NCBI GenBank assembly: GCA_937924525.1 | Contig: CALDSU010000013.1 | Span: forward strand, 124,001-188,000 | Length of the DNA stretch: 64,000 nucleotides | Source of the DNA: an uncultured Bryobacteraceae bacterium | Lineage (GTDB): Bacteria > Acidobacteriota > Terriglobia > Bryobacterales > Bryobacteraceae | Direction: 5' to 3' | In this document: one piece after another, positions 1 to 7,822 of the stretch | Layout of the letters: every line of letters begins with the position of its first letter | How positions within the stretch are numbered: position 1 is the first letter of the stretch | Translations under genes and position numbers: made by a program | Notes under the pieces: model-generated | Told to the model about the DNA's origin: nothing | Seen by the model: the letters and a program-made list of their open reading frames with translations, nothing else | Databases searched by the model: none

Positions 1-2154
1 TGCGCGCGGTGCCACAATCACAAATACGATCCGTTCACCCAGCAGGAGTTCTACCGGCTGTTTGCGTATTTCAACAACGTGCCCGAGCACGGACGCGCGA
101 TGAAGTACGGCAATTCGCCGCCGCTGGTGGCCGCGCCCACTCGCGAGCAGCAAGAGGCCCGGGAGACGCTGGCGCGCCGCATGCAGAAGATCGAACGGGA
201 ATTGGCCGCCGAGGCCGAGGCGCTCGCGCGCGCGCAGCGGGCGTGGGAGTCCTCGCTGGCGGCGGCGCCCGCGCAGTTCTGGTCGCCGGCCATCGGACTC
301 GACGCCGCGCTGCCCCTGGATGCGCCCGGCGCGGAACAGGCGGAGGGATCACTCTCCTTCGTCCCGGGCCGGCTTGGGCAGGCCGCGCGTTTCGACGGCG
401 CCTCCCTCCTCGCCGTTCCCGGCGCCGCGCAGTTCGACATCGACGACCGCTTCACCCTCTCGCTGTGGCTGTACCCCGAAGCCTCGCCCCACGGCGCGCT
501 CGTCACGCGGATGAGCGACCGGCCGGAAGGAAAAGGTTTTGGTCTGTATGCCCGGCAGGGCCGCCTCCACTTCCACCTCACCAGCAACTACGTCAACGAC
601 GCCTTGCGCGTCGACACCCAACCGGTGTTGCAGCCGAACCGCTGGCATCACGTCGCCGTGACCTACACCGGATCGAAGATGGCCGAGGGCGTGGCGCTGT
701 ACCTGGATGGCCGGCGCGTGGATTTCCAGGTGGAGATGGAAACGCTCTATCGTCCCTTCCGCAACGCTGGCGCTAGGTTTGCCGAACCCTTGCGCCTGGC
801 GGGCGGCGGCGGCAAGGAGAACCGGTTTCGCGGGTTGCTGGACGAGGTCCGCGTCTACGCGCGCGTCCTGCCGGAGGAGGAGTTGAAGGCGCTAGCCCTG
901 GGTATGCCGGTGCATCAGTTGGCCGCCAAGCCCGCCGCCCGGCGGACGGAAATCGAAAACCGCGTGCTGCGCTGGCAGTTCCTCGCGACGGCGGCCCCCG
1001 CCCCCATCCGGCAGGCATGGCAGGAGTGGCAGACGCTGCGCGAGCAGGCCGACCAACTCGAGCGCACCTTCCCGACCGTGATGGTGATGGCCGAGCGCCC
1101 CCAACCTCGCGACACGTTTTTCCTGATGCGCGGCCAGTACCACACCCCTGGGGAGAAAGTCACGCCCGGCGTGCCGGAAATCTTCCCGCCGTTGCCGCCG
1201 GGCGCGCCCAACAACCGCTTGGGTTTTGCGCGCTGGCTTGTCGCGCCGGACAACCCGCTGCTGGCCCGCGTCGCGGTGAATCGCTACTGGCAAATGCTGT
1301 TCGGCGTGGGCTTGGTCAAGACCGCCGAGGATTTTGGTTCGCAGGGCGAATGGCCCTCCCACCCTGACCTGCTCGATTGGCTCGCAACCGAGTACATGCG
1401 CACGGGCTGGGACACCAAGGCGCTGTTGAAAACCATGGTCACCAGCGCGACGTATCGCCAGGCGTCCCAGGCGGCGCCCGAGCTGGTGCAGCGCGATCCC
1501 GAGAACCGGCTGCTGGCGCGCGGACCTCGCTTCCGCCTGCCGGCGGAGATGGTGCGCGACCAGGCCCTTCGGGCCGCCGGCATACTCACCCCTCGCCTCG
1601 GCGGGCCGTCCGTCAAACCCTACCAGCCGGACGGCTTGTGGAAGGACCTGATCATGCAGGACATGGAGTATGTCCAAAGCACCGGATCCGACCTCTACCG
1701 CCGCAGCCTGTACACGTTCTGGAAGCGCACCGTGGCCCCGCCGATGCTGGTGAATTTCGACGCCGCCAACCGCGAGGCCTGCGTGGTGCGCGAAAATCGC
1801 ACCAACACGCCGCTGCAAGCGCTGAACCTGATGAACGACGTCACCTTCGTGGAGGCCGCGCGCCTGATCGCCCAGCGGATGCTGCGGGAAGCCGGTCCGG
1901 CGCCCGCCGACCGCCTCCGCTACGGTTTCCGGCTGGTATTGAGCCGCTCGCCCTCCGCCGCCGAACTGGAAGCGCTGGGCGGCAGCCTGGCGTTCCATCG
2001 TGACCATTTCGCCGGCCGGCCGGAGGAGGCCCGCCGCTATGTGCGCCAGGGCGATTCGCGCCCGGACCCGGCCTTGCCCCTGCCGGATCTCGCCGCCTAC
2101 ACCGCGGTGGCCAGCCTGGTGCTGAACCTGGACGAAGCCGTGACCAAGGAGTAA
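1..2154 (+). CDS. DUF1549/LamG/DUF1553 secreted protein, 5' end cut by window edge
   Basis: The frame is open from base 1, so the N-terminus lies outside the window; 717 residues are visible. It begins CARCHNHKYDP, the CxxCH-type motif that ends DUF1549 in planctomycete/acidobacterial surface proteins (often with a haem c domain further upstream). Residues about 100-300 form a LamG/concanavalin-like domain (RFTLSLWLYPEAS, NRWHHVAVTYTGS, LLDEVRVYARVL). The rest is DUF1553 (NRLGFARWLVAPDNPLLARV, NRENRTNTPLQALNLMND-type motifs). The order DUF1549-LamG-DUF1553 is typical of the family. The DUF1501 gene follows 5 nt later, its usual partner. Family assignment is firm; the biochemical role is unknown, although proposals include polymer degradation and cell-surface redox chemistry. 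Confidence 0.9.
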   Translation, partial: CARCHNHKYDPFTQQEFYRLFAYFNNVPEHGRAMKYGNSPPLVAAPTREQQEARETLARRMQKIERELAAEAEALARAQRAWESSLAAAPAQFWSPAIGLDAALPLDAPGAEQAEGSLSFVPGRLGQAARFDGASLLAVPGAAQFDIDDRFTLSLWLYPEASPHGALVTRMSDRPEGKGFGLYARQGRLHFHLTSNYVNDALRVDTQPVLQPNRWHHVAVTYTGSKMAEGVALYLDGRRVDFQVEMETLYRPFRNAGARFAEPLRLAGGGGKENRFRGLLDEVRVYARVLPEEELKALALGMPVHQLAAKPAARRTEIENRVLRWQFLATAAPAPIRQAWQEWQTLREQADQLERTFPTVMVMAERPQPRDTFFLMRGQYHTPGEKVTPGVPEIFPPLPPGAPNNRLGFARWLVAPDNPLLARVAVNRYWQMLFGVGLVKTAEDFGSQGEWPSHPDLLDWLATEYMRTGWDTKALLKTMVTSATYRQASQAAPELVQRDPENRLLARGPRFRLPAEMVRDQALRAAGILTPRLGGPSVKPYQPDGLWKDLIMQDMEYVQSTGSDLYRRSLYTFWKRTVAPPMLVNFDAANREACVVRENRTNTPLQALNLMNDVTFVEAARLIAQRMLREAGPAPADRLRYGFRLVLSRSPSAAELEALGGSLAFHRDHFAGRPEEARRYVRQGDSRPDPALPLPDLAAYTAVASLVLNLDEAVTKE

Positions 2155-2159
2155 CCGCC

Positions 2160-3593
2160 GTGCATCCTCTGGCCGAAAACCAATTGCTGCGCACCCGCCG
2201 AAGTTTCCTGCGCGCCGCGACGGGCGGCGCGGGACTGGCGGCCTTGACTTCGCTGCTCGCCGGCCAAGCCCAAGCCGAAGGAACCACCGCCGCGTTGCCG
2301 CATTTCCCGCCTAAGGCCAGGCGCGTCATCTATCTCTTTCAACACGGCGGCCCGTCGCAACTCGATCTGTTCGACTACAAGCCCGCGCTGGCCAGGTTGC
2401 GCGGCGTCGACCTGCCCGCCTCTGTCCGCATGGGCCAGCGGCTAACGGGCATGACCGCGTTCCAATCCAGCTTTCCCACCGCCCCTTCGATCTTCCAGTT
2501 TGCGCAACACGGACGCTCCGGCCAGTGGCTGAGCGAACTGCTGCCGCATACCGCCAAAGTGGCTGACGAACTGTGCATTCTGAAATCGCTGCACACCGAA
2601 GCGATCAATCACGACCCCGCCGTCACGTTTTTCCAGACGGGCTTTCAACTGGCCGGCCGGCCGTCGATCGGTTCCTGGATCGCCTACGGGCTCGGGAGCG
2701 AGAACCAGGACCTGCCCGCCTTCGTCGTCCTGGTGTCGCAAGGGGTGGGCGGCTCCCAGGCGCTGGCCGACCGGCAGTGGGGTAGCGGCTTCCTGCCCAC
2801 CAGGTACCAGGGCGTGAAGTTCCGCTCCGGCGCGGACCCGGTGTTGTTTTTGTCCAACCCCGACGGCTACTCCGCCGGGGCCCGCCGCCGCTTTCTCGAC
2901 GATCTGGCGCGCCTGAACGAGCTCAAGTTCCGCCAAACGCCCGATCCGGAGATCCAGACCCGCATCGCGCAATACGAGATGGCGTTCCGCATGCAGACCT
3001 CCGTGCCCGAGCTCACGGACCTGGCGAAGGAGCCGGACGCCACTTTTGAGTTGTACGGCCCGGATTCGCGCAAGCCCGGCACCTATGCGGCCAACTGCAT
3101 CCTGGCCCGCCGCCTCGCCGAGCGCGGCGTCCGCTTCATTCAGCTATTTCATCGCGGCTGGGACCAGCACGGCAACCTACCGAAAGAGATCCGCGGCCAG
3201 TGCCAGCAGACCGACCAGCCCAGCGCCGCGCTCATTACGGACCTGCGCCAGCGCGGCCTCCTCGACGAGACGCTGGTAGTGTGGGGCGGCGAGTTCGGCC
3301 GCACCGTCTACTCCCAAGGCACGCTCACCGAGACCAACTACGGCCGCGACCATCACCCCCGTTGTTTCGCAATGTGGCTGGCCGGCGGCGGCATCAAAGC
3401 CGGGATCAGTTACGGGGAGACCGACGACTTCAGCTACAACATCGTCGACAAGCCCATGGACGTGCACGACCTCCACGCCACCATCCTCCATTGCCTCGGC
3501 GTGGACCACACGCGGCTGACTTTCAAGTTCCAGGGCCGGCACTACCGGCTCACCGACGTGCACGGCAAAGTGGTGCGGGAGATCCTGTCGTAA
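2160..3593 (+). CDS. DUF1501 Tat-exported protein (sulfatase/phosphatase-fold)
   Basis: A 477-residue protein starting at GTG. AAGGAG lies at 2146-2151, 8 nt upstream, which supports this start. The N-terminus has a twin-arginine signal (RRSFLRAATGGAG) with a hydrophobic stretch ending AQA near residue 39, so export by Tat is expected. The body shows DUF1501 motifs: VIYLFQHGGPSQLDLFDYKP near residues 58-77, WGGEFGRT near 375, and a C-terminal DVHDLHATILHCLG. DUF1501 belongs to the alkaline-phosphatase-like fold. It is almost certainly cotranscribed with the upstream DUF1553 gene, whose product is its habitual partner. The substrate is unknown. Confidence 0.92.
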   Translation: MHPLAENQLLRTRRSFLRAATGGAGLAALTSLLAGQAQAEGTTAALPHFPPKARRVIYLFQHGGPSQLDLFDYKPALARLRGVDLPASVRMGQRLTGMTAFQSSFPTAPSIFQFAQHGRSGQWLSELLPHTAKVADELCILKSLHTEAINHDPAVTFFQTGFQLAGRPSIGSWIAYGLGSENQDLPAFVVLVSQGVGGSQALADRQWGSGFLPTRYQGVKFRSGADPVLFLSNPDGYSAGARRRFLDDLARLNELKFRQTPDPEIQTRIAQYEMAFRMQTSVPELTDLAKEPDATFELYGPDSRKPGTYAANCILARRLAERGVRFIQLFHRGWDQHGNLPKEIRGQCQQTDQPSAALITDLRQRGLLDETLVVWGGEFGRTVYSQGTLTETNYGRDHHPRCFAMWLAGGGIKAGISYGETDDFSYNIVDKPMDVHDLHATILHCLGVDHTRLTFKFQGRHYRLTDVHGKVVREILS

Positions 3594-4562
3594 CGGGGCC
3601 GGCGCCCCGACGTGATCGGCTTTCCCTGCGGCGCTTTCGAATTCAGCCGCGATACCGGCGCCTGCCCTGGAGTCCCTTGCGCGCCCGAGTCAGGCGCGCA
3701 GAGACGCTGTGTGGGTAAGATTCCACCCGACGTGCTTCCGCTCGCCAGCGCGTGGGCCCCTGGCTAGCGCCGCCACATTCTCATCCGGCGTCTTCGGATT
3801 CGCGCGGCCCGCGCTCCCGCGCCCAGCAGGACCAGGGACCACGCGGACGGCCCGGGAATCGGTTCGCCCGCCGAGAGCAGGTCGAGCGAGGCTTCGTAGA
3901 GCAAGGCCTCCGGTTCGGCGTCGCACCGTTGGAAGAAGAAAGCGTCCGGCGGGAAGCCTGCAAGCTGACAAAATCCTTACACCGACCCTAGCTAGTCTTG
4001 ATCGGCTTGGCAGGCTCGGCAGCGACTGGGCTGCCGATCACGATGGCACCAACAACCAAGGTGAAGAAGATTCCCATACGGCGTCGCCTATTGCCTTCCC
4101 CGAGGGTTGTAAAGCCTCTGGACTGACCCACATGTACGTCGAGGCAGATCTGAAGACCAAGGAACAGGCTCTGCGAAGTGTGACGCCAGCCGGAAAGGGC
4201 TCTCTGCGGTTCCAGCCCGGCGACGCATTGTTGGCCTTCCTCGACACCCTCTGATAATGCCGAGTCCAGACGACATCCGATCCGTGCCAGCATGTCGCCC
4301 GCTGTGATTGCTCGGGGTTATCCGGTACTCGGCATTAAAAGGGTATTTTGTCTGGCAGAGAAGCTCGCCACATAATTGATGTCACAGCTGCTTACTCAAA
4401 TCACGCACTCCATACAGATTCCGCTCAATGCGGTGGCACCACTTCGACGGTCGAGACCGTGACCGTGTCTACAACCACCCGGGAGTCGAAAAGCGCAGTA
4501 TGCACATAACCTTAGGTGCGCCGTTGTCATCTGCATCAGTGTGATCGAGGCTGTGGGCAACG
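3594..4562. other. Gene-poor island flank with no convincing intact gene
   Basis: About 970 bases between the DUF1501 gene and the small membrane protein. G+C drops here (the line 4321-4380 is about 45%). A GC hairpin sits at 3597-3610 just after the DUF1501 stop, without a T run. Inside lie the PEP-CTERM-like remnant (annotated separately) and a minus-strand 29-codon frame at 3988-4077 whose product, MGIFFTLVVGAIVIGSPVAA followed by 9 residues, looks like a bare signal peptide. Other open frames look random in composition. The region reads as decayed or inserted DNA. Confidence 0.5.
3764..3976 (-). pseudogene. Remnant resembling a PEP-CTERM sorting tail
   Basis: A 70-codon minus-strand frame closed upstream by TAA (3977-3979), with no ATG or GTG start at its 5' end. 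It ends GEPIPGPSAWSLVLLGAG, then ARAARIRRRRMRMWRR and stop: a Pro-x-Pro box, a hydrophobic segment and a basic tail, the layout of a PEP-CTERM exosortase signal (consensus VPEP...LLGxG...RRRR), but with PGP instead of PEP. The preceding residues (FFFQRCDAEPEALLYEASLD) read like a normal protein. With no N-terminal part or start, this is most likely the 3' remnant of a gene truncated by rearrangement at the island edge. A chance frame in GC-rich DNA is possible. Confidence 0.45.
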
Positions 4563-4838
4563 CTACGTGGATCGTCGTTTCCGTACCAGGACTGCGATCC
4601 ACACAAGCAAACTCGGTGCTGAGCCGTAGTCCACCAGCAACGGTATCCACCAGAAGCGACTCAAGGATGGTTCCGGTGCCATAGCGAGACCTATCGCACC
4701 CAGGATACCTCCGATAAAGGGAACCACCGAAAACGATTTACGGCTAAGCAAATAGCGCACGAGGCAGAAGCCGTGCCCGAGGGCAATAAGCCCGAACACC
4801 AACATCATTGCACCTGGAAGTAACCACCCATTGGTCAT
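4563..4838 (-). CDS. Small three-helix membrane protein, putative Rhs immunity protein
   Basis: A 91-residue hydrophobic protein with likely membrane spans at about residues 5-28, 36-55 and 64-86, and a basic C-terminus (VRKRRST). Its ATG overlaps the TGA of the upstream Rhs-tip gene (ATGA, 4835-4838), the arrangement expected for translational coupling of a toxin with its immunity partner. Motifs such as VPFIGGILGAIGLAMAP and WWIPLLVDYGS resemble small inner-membrane proteins often seen beside polymorphic toxins. The immunity role is inferred from position, size and coupling; no biochemical function is visible. Base composition is lower in G+C than the flanking genes, which fits acquisition together with the Rhs tip. 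Confidence 0.6.
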   Translation of the reverse strand: MTNGWLLPGAMMLVFGLIALGHGFCLVRYLLSRKSFSVVPFIGGILGAIGLAMAPEPSLSRFWWIPLLVDYGSAPSLLVWIAVLVRKRRST

Positions 4839-5713
4839 GGAATGAAGAGCCTCTGTCCAAGTAGAGCTTTGATGGCTCCTAGACCCATTTCCTTGAAGAT
4901 CGGCAGGCGGATTGTTGACTGCGGCACATAGTACTCAGCTCCGGAGGCGAAGCGTGCGAACTGGTTTCCCAGCCCAGGCTGCCATTTCCCAGAAGGGGCA
5001 TAATTAATCCAGTTCTTACCGCCCTTCATCACCCAGTCGCCAGCTTCAAGGCCAGTTCGACCCCATCGAGACACCAGAACCATGTTCTCGGTTGTTCCCC
5101 CAAGAGCCGTGGTCATCTGAAAACCGCTTGCACCAGTGACGCCAAGTGCATTGAGGCCAATTCCACCGAGAGCCGAAGCACCGTAAAAGGCGGCGATGAA
5201 CCTGGGGTCAGTCACCGTCGCAGAATTCTGGATTCCTTGTGCGGCAGCCTGAGCCAGCGGCGTGTCTAGGTCGACATCGGTCTGCTTGTAGGTGCCAGTT
5301 TGAGTTCGGGAGCCATCATCGTTGATGGCGAAGATCTTGCCACCGACAAAGGCCATCTTGCCTTTGTTGTCCTTTTGGAACGCGCTGAATTGTTTGTCCG
5401 AGAGCTCATTCCGCTGGGTCGTGCAATTCGTCTCCTTGCCTTCCTCGTCGAGCTGGCACATACGATAGGACATGCCATCTGGATCTGTGTACAGGAGCGG
5501 GTTATTGCGGGCGTACGTATACATGTTCCAGCTCTGAGGATCGTTGCGATCGCCGAAGATTGGGTCGGCACCTGTGAATCTTCCCTGGGCGGCGGACATG
5601 TACCGGGCAAGAGAATAGTCGAGGCCCGTCTCAGGATCCCTCTCCTTCCCCGTAAACTTTTGCAACAGCCCCCTAGGGGCTGGGTCGGGAAGTGAGTCTG
5701 GCCAGGATCGCAT
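4835..5713 (-). CDS. Orphan Rhs-repeat core tip with variable C-terminal toxin-like domain
   Basis: A 292-residue product. Residues about 20-80 carry the Rhs-repeat-associated core (FTGKERDPETGLDYSLARYM, QGRFTGADP, NPLLYTDPDG), which normally ends a protein of over 1000 residues. After TDPDGM comes an unrelated variable domain of about 210 residues that ends RWGRTGLEAGDWVMKG...GAIKALLGQR. The arrangement of GDWVM and a closing GxIK..xGQR recalls ADP-ribosyltransferase-type Rhs C-termini from memory, but this is unverified. No YD repeats, export domain or good ribosome binding site lies upstream; the frame runs open without motifs until the stop of the next gene at 5825. It is therefore a displaced Rhs tip, either silent or used for recombination, coupled to its putative immunity gene. 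Confidence 0.75.
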   Translation of the reverse strand: MRSWPDSLPDPAPRGLLQKFTGKERDPETGLDYSLARYMSAAQGRFTGADPIFGDRNDPQSWNMYTYARNNPLLYTDPDGMSYRMCQLDEEGKETNCTTQRNELSDKQFSAFQKDNKGKMAFVGGKIFAINDDGSRTQTGTYKQTDVDLDTPLAQAAAQGIQNSATVTDPRFIAAFYGASALGGIGLNALGVTGASGFQMTTALGGTTENMVLVSRWGRTGLEAGDWVMKGGKNWINYAPSGKWQPGLGNQFARFASGAEYYVPQSTIRLPIFKEMGLGAIKALLGQRLFIP

Positions 5714-5824
5714 GAGGCCGCGTGTCGAATTTTTGCGAAAGCAGGCGAGTTGGCGAAAAGCCCGTATCGAAAGGCTGCGGGGGCCTGCTGGCTCCCCAGG
5801 TTTCCCCGGGGCTTGATCGACGCC

Positions 5825-6670
5825 CTAGTTGCGGATGAGCCTGCCCGGACCGGCGCCCGGCACGAAGAATCGCCGGGTCGGAAAGCCGATGCCGCCGCGC
5901 GCTTTCTGATTCGAAGCCGGGCCTTCCGCGTTATCCAGCACCCGCCGGCCGGGCGCGGGAGATCCGCTGAAGTTCAACTCCTCTTCCGTGAACATAAGGT
6001 TGCGGTCGAGCACCATTTCCACGGTGCTGCCGCGCGCCAGGACGGCATCCGGTCCGCGGGTGAGCAGCACCCCGACCAGCCCTGCCGCAGCGCCCGCTCC
6101 CGCGCCGATGCCGAGACCTTTGCCCCAGTTGCCGGAGGCGGCGCCCGCAATGGCCCCCACGGACGCGCCGGCGCTGGCCGCCTCGCCCATGGTGCGCGCA
6201 TCGCCACCCTTGTTCCCCTCACTGGAGATCTTACCCTCGGTCCGGTCGAAGTCTTCCGCGGCGCGCGCGTCCATGGCCTCAATCCGGCCGCGAAAGTCTC
6301 GCGTCACGCCATTGGGCAGCGTCAGCGAATCGAACCGCACGAACAACTCCCCGCGCCCCTTCACGCGCCCCGGGCGCTTCACCTGGGTGACCGTGCCCAT
6401 GACATAGCTGCCAGGCGGTATCACCACTTTGCCGTTCACCACGATGGGAAAGGCGGTCTCCAGGTAAACCCGGTCGCCGACCGCGGAATGTTTGGTGCTT
6501 ACGCTGTTGATCAGACTCAGGGGGATCTTCGTTCCGTCCGTCACCGTGTAGCCTGCCTGCTCGGATTTGCGCCAGCCCTCGGTTTCGCCGGGCGCAGGCG
6601 CGGGCTCCTGCGCGCCCAGCAAGCCGACCCACAGGACCGCCGCCGGGACCGTTCGTCGCCAACCGGTCAT
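5825..6670 (-). CDS. Secreted TrbI/VirB10-like barrel protein with glycine-rich segment
   Basis: A 281-residue protein with an N-terminal signal peptide (MTGWRRTVPAAVLWVGLLGAQ). Residues about 40-140 (VTDGTKIPLSLINSVSTKHSAVGDRVYLETAFPI, then VVIPPGSYVMGTVTQVKRPG) match the beta-barrel of TrbI/VirB10 and of acidobacterial secreted homologues: a generic exported barrel rather than proof of a conjugation system. Residues about 160-205 (ASAGASVGAIAGAASGNWGK, GIGAGAGAAAGLVGVLL) form a glycine-zipper-like membrane-active stretch. No other type IV secretion genes are nearby. The gene stands alone, 154 nt from the tRNA on its upstream side. Function unknown; an envelope location is inferred. Confidence 0.75.
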   Translation of the reverse strand: MTGWRRTVPAAVLWVGLLGAQEPAPAPGETEGWRKSEQAGYTVTDGTKIPLSLINSVSTKHSAVGDRVYLETAFPIVVNGKVVIPPGSYVMGTVTQVKRPGRVKGRGELFVRFDSLTLPNGVTRDFRGRIEAMDARAAEDFDRTEGKISSEGNKGGDARTMGEAASAGASVGAIAGAASGNWGKGLGIGAGAGAAAGLVGVLLTRGPDAVLARGSTVEMVLDRNLMFTEEELNFSGSPAPGRRVLDNAEGPASNQKARGGIGFPTRRFFVPGAGPGRLIRN

Positions 6671-6857
6671 AAGGGAAATCTCCTCTCCTTACAGGTTAAA
6701 CGCATCCGGCAAGAAGAAGTTGCACACGGAACATGGCTCCCCGGAACGGACGCCGCCGGGCAGAACCCCGGGCACGGCGGGAGGGAAGGGACTCACTCGG
6801 GCGACAAACCTCCATCCTTCTCTCAGTAATTTCGAATGAATAAGATCAAGATCAGAA

Positions 6858-6947
6858 TGGCGGAGAGGGTGGGATTCGAACCCACGGAACCCGTAAAGGT
6901 TCAACGGTTTTCGAGACCGCCCGATTCAACCGCTCTCGCACCTCTCC
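6858..6947 (-). tRNA. tRNA-Ser(CGA)
   Basis: A 90-nt class II tRNA. The acceptor strands GGAGAGG (6941-6947) and CCTCTCC (6862-6868) pair fully, the anticodon loop CTCGAAA gives anticodon CGA (codon UCG), a long variable arm is present, and the T arm holds GGGTTCGAATCCC. The 3' CCA is encoded (6858-6860). The length and variable arm are as expected for serine. Confidence 0.95.
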
Positions 6948-7091
6948 GCAGTCTCTCACTCTAAGGTATCGAATCCCCGGCGCCTTTGGCAATCGCGCGC
7001 CCGTTACGGATGTTCCCGCGGGCATCATGCCGAGGTCGCGGGTCGCGCTGGGCTGGAAGTGATAGGTCCGCCCTTAAGCCACTGAAACGAA

Positions 7092-7297
7092 GAGCCGCGA
7101 CCGGCAGGGAGCGGGCCTTGCTGCGGTTGCAACCGACCGGAGCCGTCCCGTGCTTGAGGGAGTCGCGGGCCTCATCCCCAATCCCCAGGGTTGATCGCCG
7201 CAGGGAGGCAAGTCTCCGACTTGCCCTTTGACTTCCTCGCTCTCTTCCCCGGCGGCAAGCCAGCGGCGCCGGTCGGAGACCGGCGTCACGTGGTTCC
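7092..7297. repeat. Dispersed intergenic hairpin element, copy A
   Basis: This non-coding block starts with GAGCCGCGACCGGCAGGGAG (7092-7111), followed at 7171-7290 by a segment that aligns closely with 24532-24656. It contains two strong hairpins: GGCAAGT/ACTTGCC with a 5-nt loop (7207-7225) and CGCCGGT/ACCGGCG (7267-7285). The rest of the 395-base gap between tRNA-Ser and the next gene holds nothing else recognisable. Confidence 0.7.
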
Positions 7298-7342
7298 CCC
7301 GCACCTTGAAAAGTGCGCTGCCGGGTTCCGCCGCCACTCCGT

Positions 7343-7756
7343 TCAACGAGCCGGCAGAAGCTTCCGCAGCGTGCAGTGGGCCAGCAGCACGGCGGGTTCC
7401 CGCTGCACGGCGACGTGATACTTCATGCCGAAACCGAAACCGTTCTCATCGGGCACGATCGTCTCCCGGACCAAGCGGACCAACTGGCGCCCTTCCATCT
7501 CGGTGGGGGCGCTGCGCGGCGCCAGGGACTCGTCGATGCGGACCACCAGCCCGGACACGGTCCGGAGCCACGCGAACCAGGGGTCGGAGAGCAGCAGCTC
7601 CAGCAGGCGCGCCGGCGTCACGCGCCCATGGATTCGTTCGTAGGCGGCGCGTTCGTCGTCGAGCAGCACTTTGTGGAGGCGCAGCAGCGCATCGCGCACG
7701 GCGTGCAGATGTTGCCGCGTCTGGGCGGACAGCGGCTCGGCGGCAGATGTCATCAC
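7343..7756 (-). CDS. Conserved hypothetical protein
   Basis: A 137-residue soluble protein with no signal peptide or membrane span. It reads as a mostly helical protein (QTRQHLHAVRDALLRLHKVL, TPARLLELLLSDPWFAWL) with a C-terminal part (VPDENGFGFGMKYHVAVQ, EPAVLLAHCTLRKLLP). Codon use and composition match its neighbours, and the frame is well bounded, so it is likely a real gene. I recognise no catalytic motif; similar short proteins occur in acidobacteria. It is divergent from the aconitase gene, 66 nt away. Confidence 0.6.
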   Translation of the reverse strand: MMTSAAEPLSAQTRQHLHAVRDALLRLHKVLLDDERAAYERIHGRVTPARLLELLLSDPWFAWLRTVSGLVVRIDESLAPRSAPTEMEGRQLVRLVRETIVPDENGFGFGMKYHVAVQREPAVLLAHCTLRKLLPAR

Positions 7757-7822
7757 TCTTCAGCATAACGAACCTGCTCCGGGCGCCGGGCGCCGCCGCG
7801 ATAGAATAATAAGTTACAGCCC

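Noticed and set aside
3597-3610. GGGGC/GCCCC hairpin after the DUF1501 stop as a terminator
   Set aside because: Only a 5-bp stem and no T run follows.
4396-4650. Small minus-strand open frame after the immunity-like gene
   Set aside because: Composition random, overlaps the immunity gene end, no motif.
6689-6904. Open frame across tRNA-Ser
   Set aside because: It runs through the tRNA gene and has no protein-like sequence.
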